Of a DNA stretch of 64,000 nt, positions 16,927-26,199 are shown piece by piece. Made by a program: the position numbers and the translations under genes. The notes beneath the pieces are model-generated. The model saw nothing but the letters and a program-made list of their open reading frames with translations, made no database searches and was not told the DNA's origin. The DNA is from Aedoeadaptatus ivorii (GTDB taxonomy: Bacteria > Bacillota > Clostridia > Tissierellales > Peptoniphilaceae), in assembly GCF_030815095.1 (NCBI RefSeq), contig NZ_JAUSWF010000001.1:186001-250000 (forward strand), in the 5' to 3' direction. The stretch's first letter is position 1. Every line of letters starts with the position of its first letter.

Positions 16927-18595
16927 AATGAAATCCGACGTAGAGATTGCAAAAGAAGCGCATCTTCGAAGAATCGAAGAAGTTGCCGATCGCCTCGGCA
17001 TGACCGGGGACGATATCAAGCCATACGGCCGGTATATGGCCAAAATCGAGCGCGCGTATCTTCGGAAATTGAAGGACCGTAAAAAGGGAAAATTGATCCT
17101 CGTGACGGCGATCAACCCGACGCCGGCGGGGGAAGGGAAGACGACGACGAATATCGGTCTTTCTATGGCCCTCGAAAAGCTGGGAAAATCCGCGATTTGT
17201 ACGCTGAGAGAGCCGAGCCTCGGACCGGTTTTCGGTATTAAGGGCGGCGCCGCCGGCGGCGGATATGCGCAGGTGCTCCCCATGGAAGACATCAATCTCC
17301 ATTTTACCGGGGATTTTCACGCCATCACGAGCGCCAACAATCTGATCAGCGCGGCCATCGACAACCACATCCATCAGGGAAATGCCCTGGGGATCGATCC
17401 GAAAAATATCACATTTAAGCGGGTACTCGATATGAACGACCGGGCACTGCGCCAAGTGATCGTCGCCATGGGACCGAAGAAAAACGGCGTGATGCGCGAA
17501 GACGGCTTCGACATCACCGTCGCATCGGAAATTATGGCGATCCTATGCCTCTCTCGCGATTTGAAGGACTTCGAAGAGCGCGTGGGCCGCATGATCGTCG
17601 CCTATAGCTTCGACGATCGACCGGTCTATGTAAAGGATCTGGAGGTAGAGGGAGCGGTCACCATGTTGATGAAAGACGCCCTCCTTCCCAACCTGGTGCA
17701 GACCATCGAAAATACGCCGGCGATCATCCACGGCGGTCCCTTTGCCAATATCGCACACGGTTGCAACTCTATTATCGCCACCGACACCGCCCTTCGCCTC
17801 GCGGAATACACGGTGACAGAATCGGGATTCGGGGCGGATTTGGGTGCCGAAAAATTCTTGGATATCGCGGCCCCCATGGGCGAATTCGACCCCGACTGCG
17901 TGGTCTTGGTCGCCACCGTTCGCGCGCTGAAATACAATGGCGATGTCCCCGCGAAGGATTTAGGGACAGAAAACCTCGATGCGCTGCGAAGGGGATTTCC
18001 CAATCTCAAGAGACATATCGACAATATGAAGAAGTTCGGCATTCCGGTCATCGTCGCCGTAAATCGATTCCCGACGGATACGGAGGCGGAAATCGCTTTA
18101 TTGCGTGAAAGCATAGAAGAATTGGGTATAGAAGTATCACTGTCGGAAGTATTTGAAAACGGCTCGGCCGGTGCTATGGATCTGGCAGAAAAAGTTGTGG
18201 CGCTATGCGACGCGCCTTCGGCGTACACGCCGTTATACGATCGATTCGGCTCTATCGAAAGCAAAATCGAGACGATTTCGAAGGAAATCTACGGAGCCGC
18301 AGAGGTCGTATATTCGCAGGAAGCGCGGAAAATGATCGAACGGATCGAGGCGCTGGGCAGAAAAGACTTGCCCATCTGCATGGCAAAGACGCCGGCGTCG
18401 TTTACCGACGACCCCGCCCAATTGGGCGCGCCGAAAGGGTTTACGATTCATATTCGCGAGATTCGCATTTCCAACGGGGCCGATTTTATCGTCGCCTTGA
18501 CCGGCGCGGTTATGACCATGCCGGGTCTGCCCAAGGTACCTGCAGCGAATCACATGCATATCGACGGTGAGGGGAATATCACCGGTCTGTCATAA
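16919..18595 (+). CDS. fhs: Formate-tetrahydrofolate ligase
   Basis: This 558-residue enzyme makes 10-formyltetrahydrofolate from formate, ATP and THF, feeding purine synthesis and Met-tRNA formylation (fmt is in this window). The ATP-binding TPAGEGKTTT is at about residues 67-76, with the family stretches EPSLGPVFGIKGGAAGGG and LHFTGDFHAI. The GTG at 16919 has AGGAGG six bases upstream; an ATG nine bases later is possible but less well spaced. Fhs is common in anaerobic Firmicutes and acetogens. Confidence 0.97.
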   Translation: MDKMKSDVEIAKEAHLRRIEEVADRLGMTGDDIKPYGRYMAKIERAYLRKLKDRKKGKLILVTAINPTPAGEGKTTTNIGLSMALEKLGKSAICTLREPSLGPVFGIKGGAAGGGYAQVLPMEDINLHFTGDFHAITSANNLISAAIDNHIHQGNALGIDPKNITFKRVLDMNDRALRQVIVAMGPKKNGVMREDGFDITVASEIMAILCLSRDLKDFEERVGRMIVAYSFDDRPVYVKDLEVEGAVTMLMKDALLPNLVQTIENTPAIIHGGPFANIAHGCNSIIATDTALRLAEYTVTESGFGADLGAEKFLDIAAPMGEFDPDCVVLVATVRALKYNGDVPAKDLGTENLDALRRGFPNLKRHIDNMKKFGIPVIVAVNRFPTDTEAEIALLRESIEELGIEVSLSEVFENGSAGAMDLAEKVVALCDAPSAYTPLYDRFGSIESKIETISKEIYGAAEVVYSQEARKMIERIEALGRKDLPICMAKTPASFTDDPAQLGAPKGFTIHIREIRISNGADFIVALTGAVMTMPGLPKVPAANHMHIDGEGNITGLS

Positions 18596-18604
18596 GGAGG
18601 TTGT

Positions 18605-18934
18605 ATGCGTTATTCTTCAAAAATCGAAGACAAAAATATGGACGAATTGTTTGAAGCCATTTTAGCCCTGAAAAATAAAGAGGAGTGCTATCGTTTCTTC
18701 GAGGATATTTGTACGGTAAAAGAACTCAAAGCCATTTCTCAACGGCTTGAAGTGGTCAAGCTATTGGTCCAAGACCATACCTACCAAAAAATCGAGCAAG
18801 AGACCGGCGCATCTACCGCCACCATCAGCCGCATCAACCGCGCCCTACATTACGGTGCGGACGGATATAATTTGATCCTAAAGCGTTTGGGCTACCTAAA
18901 CGACAAGAAAAAAGGCGAATCGGAAGACAAATAG
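18605..18934 (+). CDS. yerC: YerC/YecD-family TrpR-related DNA-binding protein
   Basis: This 109-residue protein has the TrpR-like fold: VKELKAISQRLEVVKLL then a helix-turn-helix TYQKIEQETGASTATISRI. Family members are presumed transcription regulators, but targets are not established. AGGAGG precedes the ATG. It is the last gene of the purE-fhs group and converges on rqcH across a shared hairpin. Confidence 0.9.
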   Translation: MRYSSKIEDKNMDELFEAILALKNKEECYRFFEDICTVKELKAISQRLEVVKLLVQDHTYQKIEQETGASTATISRINRALHYGADGYNLILKRLGYLNDKKKGESEDK

Positions 18935-18961
18935 TCCGATTGCTTGCCAATATCCAAATAA

Positions 18962-19004
18962 AAAGACCCTCGTCGCCGAACTTACTTCGGTAGCGGGGGT
19001 CTTT
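18962..19004. terminator. Bidirectional terminator between yerC and rqcH
   Basis: Outer arms AAAGACCC (18962-18969) and GGGTCTTT (18997-19004) pair perfectly, and an inner CCGAA/TTCGG pairing extends the hairpin. The T run is better on the minus strand, for rqcH, than on the plus strand. Confidence 0.8.
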
Positions 19005-19020
19005 GTATGCTGGAAACGGT

Positions 19021-20784
19021 TTATGCATCGGATGCAGGCATTCGAAGCGCTTCTACGGATTTTTTGTTCGGCGTAACCCGCACCGAAGAAAAGTCCGTAT
19101 ACAGCACCAATCCCGGTTGATTCGACGGATGCCGGCGGATATGGGCGCGGCGCGTATAATCCACCTCTACATTGGCGGAATGGCGACTGCGGCTATAATA
19201 GGCGGCGAGCAGCGCACATTCGGCGATTGCCTCGGGGGATGGGTTCTCTCCCGGATCCCTTAGAATCACGTGGCTGCCCGGGCCCGATTTGACGTGGAAC
19301 CATAAATCGCTTTTGGCGGCGAATTTAAGCGTAAGCTCCTGATTTTGTCGATTGTTTCGGCCCACATAGACATCTTTTCCGTCGCTGGTGCGAAAGCGCA
19401 GGTAGCCGGGCTGTTTGGCGGCCTTTTTCTTCTTGTCGCGGTGGCCCTTGTACTTCTTCTTCAAAAAGTCTTCGCGGAACTCCTCCTGAATGCCGTCGAC
19501 TTCTTCTACATTTTCCGCATCTTCTAAGTTGTAAAGCATAGAATCCAGATAGCGAATGGTGCTGCGATTTCTTTCGATTCGCGCGGTCAATGCCGCCTCG
19601 GCGTGTTTTAATTTGGCATAACGCTTATAGTAGCGGGCGGCATTTTGGATAGCGTCTTTGGTCGGGTCCAGAGGAATGCGAAGGGGCGCCATATTGTCGT
19701 AAAAGTTTTCCAGTTCGACTTCCTGCAGCCCCCGTTCCACTTGCCAGGCATTAGATGAGAGCACGTCGGCATAGACCTTATACTTTTTCCGGTCTTTGGC
19801 GTCTCGAAGCTCGAATTCCATCTTTTCCTGCTTGTGGAGCGCCCGTTCCAAATGATTCTTGATCTGTCGGTTTAGATTCTGACTTTTTTGTCGCACGCGG
19901 TCTTCTTCGACGCGATCGGTAAACGTCGTATCCAAAAGTTCCGAGGGGCTTTCGTAGAAGGTCTTTCTCTCTTCGGGATACTGGGTAAGGTTTACGACAC
20001 TGTACGCGAGGACCTTAGTGCCGTCGGAGACGCTTTGGGGACTAAAATCTTTTGATTTGACTTCGGATACGACGCTGAAAAATGCACGTTTGAATGCATC
20101 GGGGTCTACATTTTTTACGGGCACCTTTTCGGAAGTCCCCGCGCGATAGCAGATTTCTCTTGCGATTAAGGGCGAGATGCCGAGATAGTTGCGGATCAAG
20201 AAGTTTTTGGCAGACATCGCCTCTTCTCGCGCCCATTTTTCGGCAAAACCCATCGCATCTTCTGTGAGGGGATTGTCCCTGTCGATAATATTTTCGAGGG
20301 AATAGGGTTCTCCGGGCAGAACTTGTCGCACCCGGCTGATATGGATGCCGATGCGTTTTATGGCATCGATCACATCACCATTTTCATTCAATAGAATGAT
20401 ATTGGAGTGGCGGCCCATCATCTCGATCATAAGAGTTTTTTCTACCGGATCGAAGAGTTCGTCGATGCCGCGGACCTTGATAGCCAATATACGGTCCATC
20501 TCGATTTGTGTAATCGATAGGATGGTCGAAGATTCCAAATGCTTGCGCAGAAGCATACAAAAAGCAGGCGGCGTTTGGGGATTTTTGAATTTCTTTTTTG
20601 TGATGTAGGCACAAGGATTGTTGGCCGCTGCGGAAAGCAACAAGCTCCCGCGGTCTTTTCCCGCCCGCAAATTAAAAAGCAATACGTCTTTCTCGGGTTG
20701 GTATATTTTATCGATCTTGCCGCCGGAAAATCGCGTATTTAATTCTTCGGAAACGGCTGCGGTCATAATACCGTCATAACTCAA
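19021..20784 (-). CDS. rqcH: Rqc2-homologue RqcH (NFACT / fibronectin-binding family)
   Basis: RqcH binds obstructed 50S subunits and directs alanine tailing in bacterial ribosome quality control. The 587-residue protein has an N-terminal NFACT-N domain (with the conserved Asp-Arg pair in IEMDRILAIKV), a helical coiled-coil middle (about residues 280-430), and the NFACT-R domain with VGRNNRQNQELT and DLWFHVK near the C-terminus. The start is TTG, with AAGGAGG nine bases upstream on the minus strand. It is divergent from yicC. Older annotations call such proteins fibronectin-binding. Confidence 0.94.
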   Translation of the reverse strand: MSYDGIMTAAVSEELNTRFSGGKIDKIYQPEKDVLLFNLRAGKDRGSLLLSAAANNPCAYITKKKFKNPQTPPAFCMLLRKHLESSTILSITQIEMDRILAIKVRGIDELFDPVEKTLMIEMMGRHSNIILLNENGDVIDAIKRIGIHISRVRQVLPGEPYSLENIIDRDNPLTEDAMGFAEKWAREEAMSAKNFLIRNYLGISPLIAREICYRAGTSEKVPVKNVDPDAFKRAFFSVVSEVKSKDFSPQSVSDGTKVLAYSVVNLTQYPEERKTFYESPSELLDTTFTDRVEEDRVRQKSQNLNRQIKNHLERALHKQEKMEFELRDAKDRKKYKVYADVLSSNAWQVERGLQEVELENFYDNMAPLRIPLDPTKDAIQNAARYYKRYAKLKHAEAALTARIERNRSTIRYLDSMLYNLEDAENVEEVDGIQEEFREDFLKKKYKGHRDKKKKAAKQPGYLRFRTSDGKDVYVGRNNRQNQELTLKFAAKSDLWFHVKSGPGSHVILRDPGENPSPEAIAECALLAAYYSRSRHSANVEVDYTRRAHIRRHPSNQPGLVLYTDFSSVRVTPNKKSVEALRMPASDA

Positions 20785-20810
20785 ACTGCATAACCTCCTT
20801 CGAGGAGCGA

Positions 20811-20840
20811 TTGTCGCCTCCCCGTTCTTTTATGTATAAT
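20811..20840 (+). promoter_or_regulatory. Probable yicC promoter
   Basis: TTGTCG (20811-20816) and a perfect TATAAT (20835-20840) are spaced by 18 bases in the short gap between divergent rqcH and yicC. The yicC ribosome-binding site GAGGAGG follows at 20847-20853. Confidence 0.65.
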
Positions 20841-20858
20841 ACCATAGAGGAGGCTTTT

Positions 20859-21722
20859 ATGAACAGTATGACGGGCTTCGGAACGGCGGAGGTACATGGC
20901 GATCGCGGTTCCGTTCGGGTTTCTATAAAATCCGTAAACCACAAGGGTTTGGACATTCGAATTCGGGGGCTGGGGGAGATCCCCGAGGCGGAAGCCGATA
21001 TGAAAAACATCCTTCGGCGCCATATCAAGCGCGGCCATGTGGAAGTGCAATACCGCTGTGAGAGAGTAGCCGGCGATGCATTGACATTCGACGAAGGGGC
21101 GTTTGAAGCCTATCGAAATCTCTTGCACAAGACCGGTGCCACGAAAGAAGGGGACGATGTCGACGTGTACTGGATCCTCGATAAGCCCGGCGTCGTACAG
21201 ACGGAATTCGACGCGTCCGATACGTTTTTAGAAAAAGAATTCGAGGAAGCGGCGGCGCTGGCGATCGCGGATCTGGTTTCGATGCGGCGAGCGGAAGGGG
21301 CGAATGTCTTTCGCGAAATAAAGGCCGATCTCGGAAGGCTAAAGGGCATCGTCGAGGAGATGGAGCGCGAGTCCGAAGCGGAAAAAGAGATTCGCCGGGT
21401 GGCGTTCGAAGAGCGCGTGCGGGCGTTTATGCGCGAATTCGAGGCCGATCCCGCGCGTTTTTCTACGGAACTTGCGCTCTTGTACGATAAGATGTCTGTC
21501 GAAGAAGAAATCACACGTCTATACTCTCATATCGATCAGTTTGATGATATAATGAATGGTAACGGTCCGGTGGGAAGAAAGCTGGACTTTCTTCTTCAGG
21601 AGATGCACAGAGAGGCGAACACGATCAGTTCCAAGTCCAAAAGCGTGGCCGTCCTCCACGACATCGTCGAAGTCAAATCTTTGATCGAAGATATGAGAGA
21701 ACAGATCGCCAATATAGAGTAG
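20859..21722 (+). CDS. yicC: YicC family endoribonuclease-like protein
   Basis: This 287-residue protein starts MNSMTGFGTAEV, the YicC_N hallmark, and ends with the DUF1732 domain (KLDFLLQEMHREANTI and VVEVK-like segment). YicC homologues have been reported as RNases acting on small RNAs in proteobacteria; the Firmicute role (YloC) is less clear. The ATG at 20859 is chosen because GAGGAGG ends 5 bases before it. In Bacillus remA lies between this gene and gmk; here only 20 bases separate them. Confidence 0.92.
   Translation: MNSMTGFGTAEVHGDRGSVRVSIKSVNHKGLDIRIRGLGEIPEAEADMKNILRRHIKRGHVEVQYRCERVAGDALTFDEGAFEAYRNLLHKTGATKEGDDVDVYWILDKPGVVQTEFDASDTFLEKEFEEAAALAIADLVSMRRAEGANVFREIKADLGRLKGIVEEMERESEAEKEIRRVAFEERVRAFMREFEADPARFSTELALLYDKMSVEEEITRLYSHIDQFDDIMNGNGPVGRKLDFLLQEMHREANTISSKSKSVAVLHDIVEVKSLIEDMREQIANIE
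21545..21553 (+). promoter_or_regulatory. Candidate extended -10 promoter inside yicC
   Basis: TGATATAAT is a perfect extended -10 element inside the yicC coding region, about 190 bases before gmk. No good -35 is visible at 16-18 bases. It could drive gmk-rpoZ-coaBC separately. The same nonamer occurs in the probable asp23 and ackA promoters of this window. Confidence 0.35.
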
Positions 21723-21742
21723 AGGAAAAAGGCTGGTGTTAC

Positions 21743-22360
21743 GTGTCTAAAGGTTTTTTATTGGTTTTATCGGGCCCTTCCGGAAGCGGAAAGGGAACGG
21801 TTAGCGAAGCGCTGATGAAACAAAATGACGAAGTCAAGTTTTCGACCTCGGTTACGACGAGAAAGCCGAGGCCTTCGGAAGTCGACGGAGAGAACTATTT
21901 TTTTAAGACCACCGAAGAATTTGAACAGATGGTGGAAAACGACGAATTGTTGGAATACGCCCATGTGCATACCAACTATTACGGAACGCCGAAGGAATTC
22001 GTGTTTGATGAAATCGAAAAAGGCGAGATCGTGCTCTTAGAAATCGACGTACAAGGCGCTTTGCAGATCAAGAAAAAATACCACGAAGCCGTATTTATTT
22101 TCCTGCTGCCGCCGACCATGGATGAATTAAAACAGCGCATTATCGGACGCGGCACCGAAAGCGAACAGGACATAGAGACGAGATTTGCCAACGCATTTAA
22201 GGAACTGGATTTCGTCGGCGAATACGACTTTTTCGTCGTCAACGACGAGGTGGACAGGGCCGTTTCGGATATCGAAAATATTATCGCGGCCGAGAAGCTG
22301 CGGGTAAAACGGTATGAAAATATTAAAGAAGATATGGTAGAGAGGAGGGCGATACGATGA
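21743..22360 (+). CDS. gmk: Guanylate kinase
   Basis: This 205-residue kinase phosphorylates GMP. The P-loop GPSGSGKG is at residues 11-18, followed by the GMP-binding STSVTTRKPRPSEVDGENY and the lid arginine segment. The start is GTG at 21743; the upstream purine run AGAGGAAAAAGG is only a moderate ribosome-binding site. The 3' end overlaps rpoZ by four bases. Confidence 0.97.
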   Translation: MSKGFLLVLSGPSGSGKGTVSEALMKQNDEVKFSTSVTTRKPRPSEVDGENYFFKTTEEFEQMVENDELLEYAHVHTNYYGTPKEFVFDEIEKGEIVLLEIDVQGALQIKKKYHEAVFIFLLPPTMDELKQRIIGRGTESEQDIETRFANAFKELDFVGEYDFFVVNDEVDRAVSDIENIIAAEKLRVKRYENIKEDMVERRAIR

Positions 22361-22641
22361 ATATTCTATCTTTTGGAGAGATTTCCAAGATTACGACCAG
22401 TCGATACGCTTTGGCGAGTTTGGTCTCCAAGCGCGCCAGAGAAATCGTCGCGGGAGAGGACGCTTTGATCGATACGGAACTGGAAAACCCCGTATCCATC
22501 GCCATGCAGGAAGTGGCGGAAGGCGCCGTCGATTTTACGACGAAGGAACGATACGAAGAAATTCTCGAAGAAAAGCGGATTCGCCGCGAGGCGCTCGAAG
22601 CAGAAAAAAGTGAAGAGGAGGAGGAACTTGCTGCAGAATAA
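22357..22641 (+). CDS. rpoZ: RNA polymerase omega subunit
   Basis: This 94-residue subunit has the conserved SRYALASLVSKRAREI helix and an ENPVSIAMQEVAEG segment typical of RpoZ, with an acidic C-terminal tail. It helps assemble the beta-prime subunit. It overlaps gmk by 4 bp and coaBC by 14 bp, as in the conserved gmk-rpoZ-coaBC order. Confidence 0.93.
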   Translation: MNILSFGEISKITTSRYALASLVSKRAREIVAGEDALIDTELENPVSIAMQEVAEGAVDFTTKERYEEILEEKRIRREALEAEKSEEEEELAAE

Positions 22642-23827
22642 ACGCATTCTCCTCGGCGTGTGCGGGGGGATCAGTGCGTATAAGTCGGTAGATTTGGCAA
22701 GCCGTCTTAAAAAAGCGGGCGCGGAGGTTCAGGTCGTTATGACCGAAGCCGCGACACATTTTGTGACCCCGCTGACCTTTCAAACTATGAGCAACAATGT
22801 GGTCCATGTGGAGATGTTCAATCAGCTTTCCAATATGAATGTGGAACATATCTCTTTGGCGAAATGGGCCGATTGCATCGTTATCGCACCGGCCACTGCC
22901 AACACCATGGCGAAGCTCGCATACGGGATCGCGGACAATATGCTGAGTACCGTAGCGCTTGCGGCCCGCTCTCCGATTCTGTTGGCCCCCGCGATGAATA
23001 CGGGTATGCTGCGTGCAGAAGCGACGCAGAAGTCGCTTGCCATTTTAAGTGCGCGAAGCGGCGTAGAAATCCTGCCCACCGGATCGGGCCTGTTGGCCTG
23101 TCAAGACGTGGGAGAGGGAAAGATGGCAGAGCCGAAAGAGATCCTCAGCTATATTGACCGCGCCCTTACAAAAAAAACATTACAGGACGTAGAGATCACC
23201 ATCACGGCGGGTCCGACTTTAGAGAGGATCGACCCGGTGCGCTTCGTCTCCAACCACAGTTCCGGAAAGATGGGCTACGCCCTGGCGAAGGCGGCGGCCG
23301 ACCGCGGTGCAAAGGTCCATTTGATCAGCGGACCGTCGCGGCTTGAGGCGCCTGTGGGCGTCGACTTTATCCCGGTCGAATCCACCGAAGAAATGTTTCG
23401 CGCCGTCGAGTCGCTATTTTCGCGCACGCGCGTGTTGATCAAAGCCGCGGCTCCATCGGATTTTAAGCCGGCGCACTATACCGAAGAGAAGATCAAAAAG
23501 CGGGAGAGCGGAGAAATGGCCATCGCCTTACGTCCCAATCCTGACATCGCCAAGCATTTCGGCGCCATTAAAGGCGATCGGGTGATCGTGGGATTCGCCG
23601 CGGAAAGCCACAATATGCGCACCTACGCCGAAAAGAAATTGAAGGAAAAGAATTTCAACTTTATCGTCGCCAATAACATCACCGAAAAGGATGCCGGTTT
23701 CCGCGCTGATACGAATCGGGTAGAAATATTTTTCTCCGACGGAAAGGCCGAATCGCTTCCGATTATGGACAAGAGCGCGTTGGCAGAGATTATACTGAAT
23801 AAAGTGGAACAGGAACTGGAAAGCTAG
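22628..23827 (+). CDS. coaBC: Bifunctional phosphopantothenoylcysteine decarboxylase / phosphopantothenate-cysteine ligase
   Basis: This flavoprotein performs two successive steps of CoA synthesis. The CoaC half (residues 1 to about 185) has GGISAYKS, the catalytic H74, PAMNTGM and the active-site C158 in LLACQDVGEGKM. The CoaB half has VSNHSSGKMGYALA for CTP binding and the dimer motif KAAAPSDF. The TTG at 22628 is chosen because AGGAGG (22616-22621) precedes it by six bases, giving 399 residues. Its stop codon is part of the following terminator stem. Confidence 0.95.
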   Translation: MLQNKRILLGVCGGISAYKSVDLASRLKKAGAEVQVVMTEAATHFVTPLTFQTMSNNVVHVEMFNQLSNMNVEHISLAKWADCIVIAPATANTMAKLAYGIADNMLSTVALAARSPILLAPAMNTGMLRAEATQKSLAILSARSGVEILPTGSGLLACQDVGEGKMAEPKEILSYIDRALTKKTLQDVEITITAGPTLERIDPVRFVSNHSSGKMGYALAKAAADRGAKVHLISGPSRLEAPVGVDFIPVESTEEMFRAVESLFSRTRVLIKAAAPSDFKPAHYTEEKIKKRESGEMAIALRPNPDIAKHFGAIKGDRVIVGFAAESHNMRTYAEKKLKEKNFNFIVANNITEKDAGFRADTNRVEIFFSDGKAESLPIMDKSALAEIILNKVEQELES

Positions 23828-23844
23828 AGGGATCTAGCTTTTTT
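23821..23844 (+). terminator. Intrinsic terminator overlapping the coaBC stop
   Basis: AAGCTAG (23821-23827, containing the TAG stop) pairs with CTAGCTT (23834-23840) across a six-base loop, followed by four more Ts. priA begins 25 bases later with no clear promoter between. Confidence 0.85.
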
Positions 23845-23869
23845 GCATTGTTTGGAGTGTTTGGCTCGT

Positions 23870-26179
23870 ATGATTGTGCATGTGTATATAGAAAAATCGC
23901 TGCCCCAAATCGATCAGCTGTATAGCTATCGCTGGGAACAGGGCGGAAGCGATCCGATCGGTAAACGCGTGGTGGTGCCATTTGGACGGGGGAATCGACG
24001 CGAGGTGGCGGTGGTTCTGACGGCTGAAGAAGGGACGGGGGAAGATTTAAAGGCGGTGATTTCCGTGCCGGATCACCGGTCGATTCTCTCCCGTCACGCC
24101 ATAGAGTTGGGGCGTCGCATGCGGGAAGTATTTTTGACTTCTTATGTGCAGTCTTTTCAGCCCCTCTTGCCGAAATACGTGAGCGGCACCATAAAAGAGG
24201 CTCTGTATCTCGCCGAGGAAGACGAGGCGCTCGCGTCCCTTTTCGGGGAAAAAGACGCGATATTCCTAGAGGATTTAAACGAAAAGGAGACGGCGGCAAT
24301 CGATGCCGGTATTCGCCGGGGGACGGTAAAACCCCGATTTGTCTCCACCGGTGCCGTTCAAAAAAGAAAGCGGCGCGTATTCGCGGCGGTGCGCACAGAA
24401 GCAGGCGATCTGCCGGAAAAACAGCGCTGTGTCTACGAACTCTTACTGGCCGAAGGGCCCCTTAGTAAAAAGGTGGTCCGCGAAAAGACGGGATTTTCCG
24501 ACAGTCCCCTTACGTCATTGCAAGAAAAGGGATTGGTGAAAGAGGAGAATGCTCCGCTGCCTCTCCCCGAAGAAGGACCGGTGCTCCGCGAAGAGCAGGC
24601 CCGGGCGATCGACGCCATTCGATCGGCGCACGGCCAAAACCATCTATTGTTCGGCGAGACGGGAAGCGGTAAGACCGAGGTGTATATGCGCCTCTGTCAG
24701 GAGGCGATAAAGGACGGCAAAGACGCGATCGTCATCGTGCCGGAAATCGGACTCGCCACCCAGACGGTACACCGATTTCGGGCGCGCTTTCCGGGAAAGG
24801 TGGAGGTGCTCCACTCGGGCTTAAGCGCCGGAGAGAAGGCGGCGGCTTGGCTGCGCATCCGCGAGCGTCCGGGTACCATCGTCGTGGGCGCGCGTTCGGC
24901 AATCTTTGCGCCGACAAACCATCTTTCGTATATTTGTATCGACGAAGAACAGGAAGAGAGCTACGACTATCAAGAGGGGCTCCGGTACGACGTGCGGGAA
25001 GTGGCGGAGATTCGCGCCCGCATCGACCATGCTAAGGTGATCTACGGCTCCGCCACCCCTTCGGTGAAGACCTATGCGCGAAAGGACAAAGACCTTACCG
25101 TGCATCGCTTGGTACAGACGGCCACCGGTTCGACGGCGCGGGCGCCGATTCGCGTGGTGGATATGCGGGAAGAATTGATGCGCGGCAATGTGGAGATCCT
25201 CTCCGGCGAAATGATGGTGGGCATTGCGGATGCCCTTCAGCGCAAAAAACAGGCGATTCTTTTTATCAACCGCCGAGGGTATAGCCATTTTGTAAGTTGC
25301 AGGAGCTGCGGTTACGTATTGGAATGCGACGCTTGCGACATTGCCATGGTCTATCACAAAAATACCGATCGGCTGCACTGTCATTACTGTGGCCTGACCA
25401 AAATCTTACCCAAGACCTGCCCGGAATGCGGCAGCCCCTACCTTAAACAATTCGGGATCGGCACGGAGCACGTATCGGAGTGGATACGCAAAAAATTTCC
25501 GAAGGCGCGCGTTTTGCGCATGGACAAGGACACAATGGCGCAAAAGGGAAACTACGCCGCGGTCTACAAGAAGATGCAAGACAAGGAAGTCGATATCCTG
25601 GTGGGTACGCAGATGCTCGCCAAGGGATTCGACTTTCCCGACGTGGTCTTTGTCGGCGTCGTAGCGGCGGATCTCTCTTTGTATATTTCCGATTATCGGG
25701 CGCAGGAAAAGACCTTTCAGCTCTTGACGCAGGTGTCGGGCCGTGCCGGGAGGGGACAGGCGGCGGGAAAAGTCGTCATACAGACCTATAATCCGGACAA
25801 TTACAGCATCGTCTTTTCGAAAGATCGGGCGTACGAGCGCTTCTTCCACCGGGAGATGCAAGCGCGCAAACAGTACGGCTATCCGCCCTATGTCCATTTG
25901 CTCCGCATCCATATACGCGGCAAAGGAGATCTGCGGCCGTATGGCGAGAATTGGAAGCGGACCCTCGAGGCGATCGGACGCCACAACCATTTGGATGCGA
26001 TCGTATTGGATCCGGTGGAGCAGCCGCGGATCAAAAATCGCGAACACTTTACCGTTACGGCAAAGATCTATCCCGAGGACTACCGGGTCTATATGCAGGC
26101 TTTAAAACGGGTATTAAATCATTATTATAGAAATATAGCAGAGAAAAATATCGCCGTCGGCATATCCATAGACGGCTGA
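23870..26179 (+). CDS. priA: Primosomal replication restart helicase PriA
   Basis: PriA reloads the replisome at stalled forks. The 769-residue protein has the N-terminal DNA-binding domain, Walker A GETGSGKT (residues 262-269), the DEEQ helicase box, and a zinc region of eight cysteines (about residues 477-525: CRSC, CDAC, CHYC, CPEC). Helicase motifs V and VI (VGTQMLAKGFDF, QVSGRAGR) follow. ATG 23870 is preferred over an upstream in-frame TTG because it puts the conserved VHVYIEKSL strand at the N-terminus; the ribosome-binding site is weak (GGAG at 23854-23857). Confidence 0.95.
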   Translation: MIVHVYIEKSLPQIDQLYSYRWEQGGSDPIGKRVVVPFGRGNRREVAVVLTAEEGTGEDLKAVISVPDHRSILSRHAIELGRRMREVFLTSYVQSFQPLLPKYVSGTIKEALYLAEEDEALASLFGEKDAIFLEDLNEKETAAIDAGIRRGTVKPRFVSTGAVQKRKRRVFAAVRTEAGDLPEKQRCVYELLLAEGPLSKKVVREKTGFSDSPLTSLQEKGLVKEENAPLPLPEEGPVLREEQARAIDAIRSAHGQNHLLFGETGSGKTEVYMRLCQEAIKDGKDAIVIVPEIGLATQTVHRFRARFPGKVEVLHSGLSAGEKAAAWLRIRERPGTIVVGARSAIFAPTNHLSYICIDEEQEESYDYQEGLRYDVREVAEIRARIDHAKVIYGSATPSVKTYARKDKDLTVHRLVQTATGSTARAPIRVVDMREELMRGNVEILSGEMMVGIADALQRKKQAILFINRRGYSHFVSCRSCGYVLECDACDIAMVYHKNTDRLHCHYCGLTKILPKTCPECGSPYLKQFGIGTEHVSEWIRKKFPKARVLRMDKDTMAQKGNYAAVYKKMQDKEVDILVGTQMLAKGFDFPDVVFVGVVAADLSLYISDYRAQEKTFQLLTQVSGRAGRGQAAGKVVIQTYNPDNYSIVFSKDRAYERFFHREMQARKQYGYPPYVHLLRIHIRGKGDLRPYGENWKRTLEAIGRHNHLDAIVLDPVEQPRIKNREHFTVTAKIYPEDYRVYMQALKRVLNHYYRNIAEKNIAVGISIDG

Positions 26180-26199
26180 AAAATACAGAAAGGAAATCT

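Noticed and set aside
20775..20792. Five-codon frame (ATG to TGA) on the minus strand between the rqcH ribosome-binding site and its TTG
   Set aside because: The ATG is only two bases from AAGGAGG, too close for initiation, whereas the TTG is well spaced. Probably chance.
10674..20846. Identical 13-mer GTATAATACCATA in the internal ispH promoter (10674-10686) and the yicC promoter (20834-20846)
   Set aside because: A 13-base match is expected by chance several times in 64 kb, and both copies are centred on the common TATAAT box. Not evidence of a shared regulator.
26101..26128. Possible promoter TTTAAA-N16-TATTAT at the priA 3' end before def
   Set aside because: It lies in a short AT-rich stretch coding for the priA C-terminus. 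The boxes are weak, the spacing is short and there is no extended -10.
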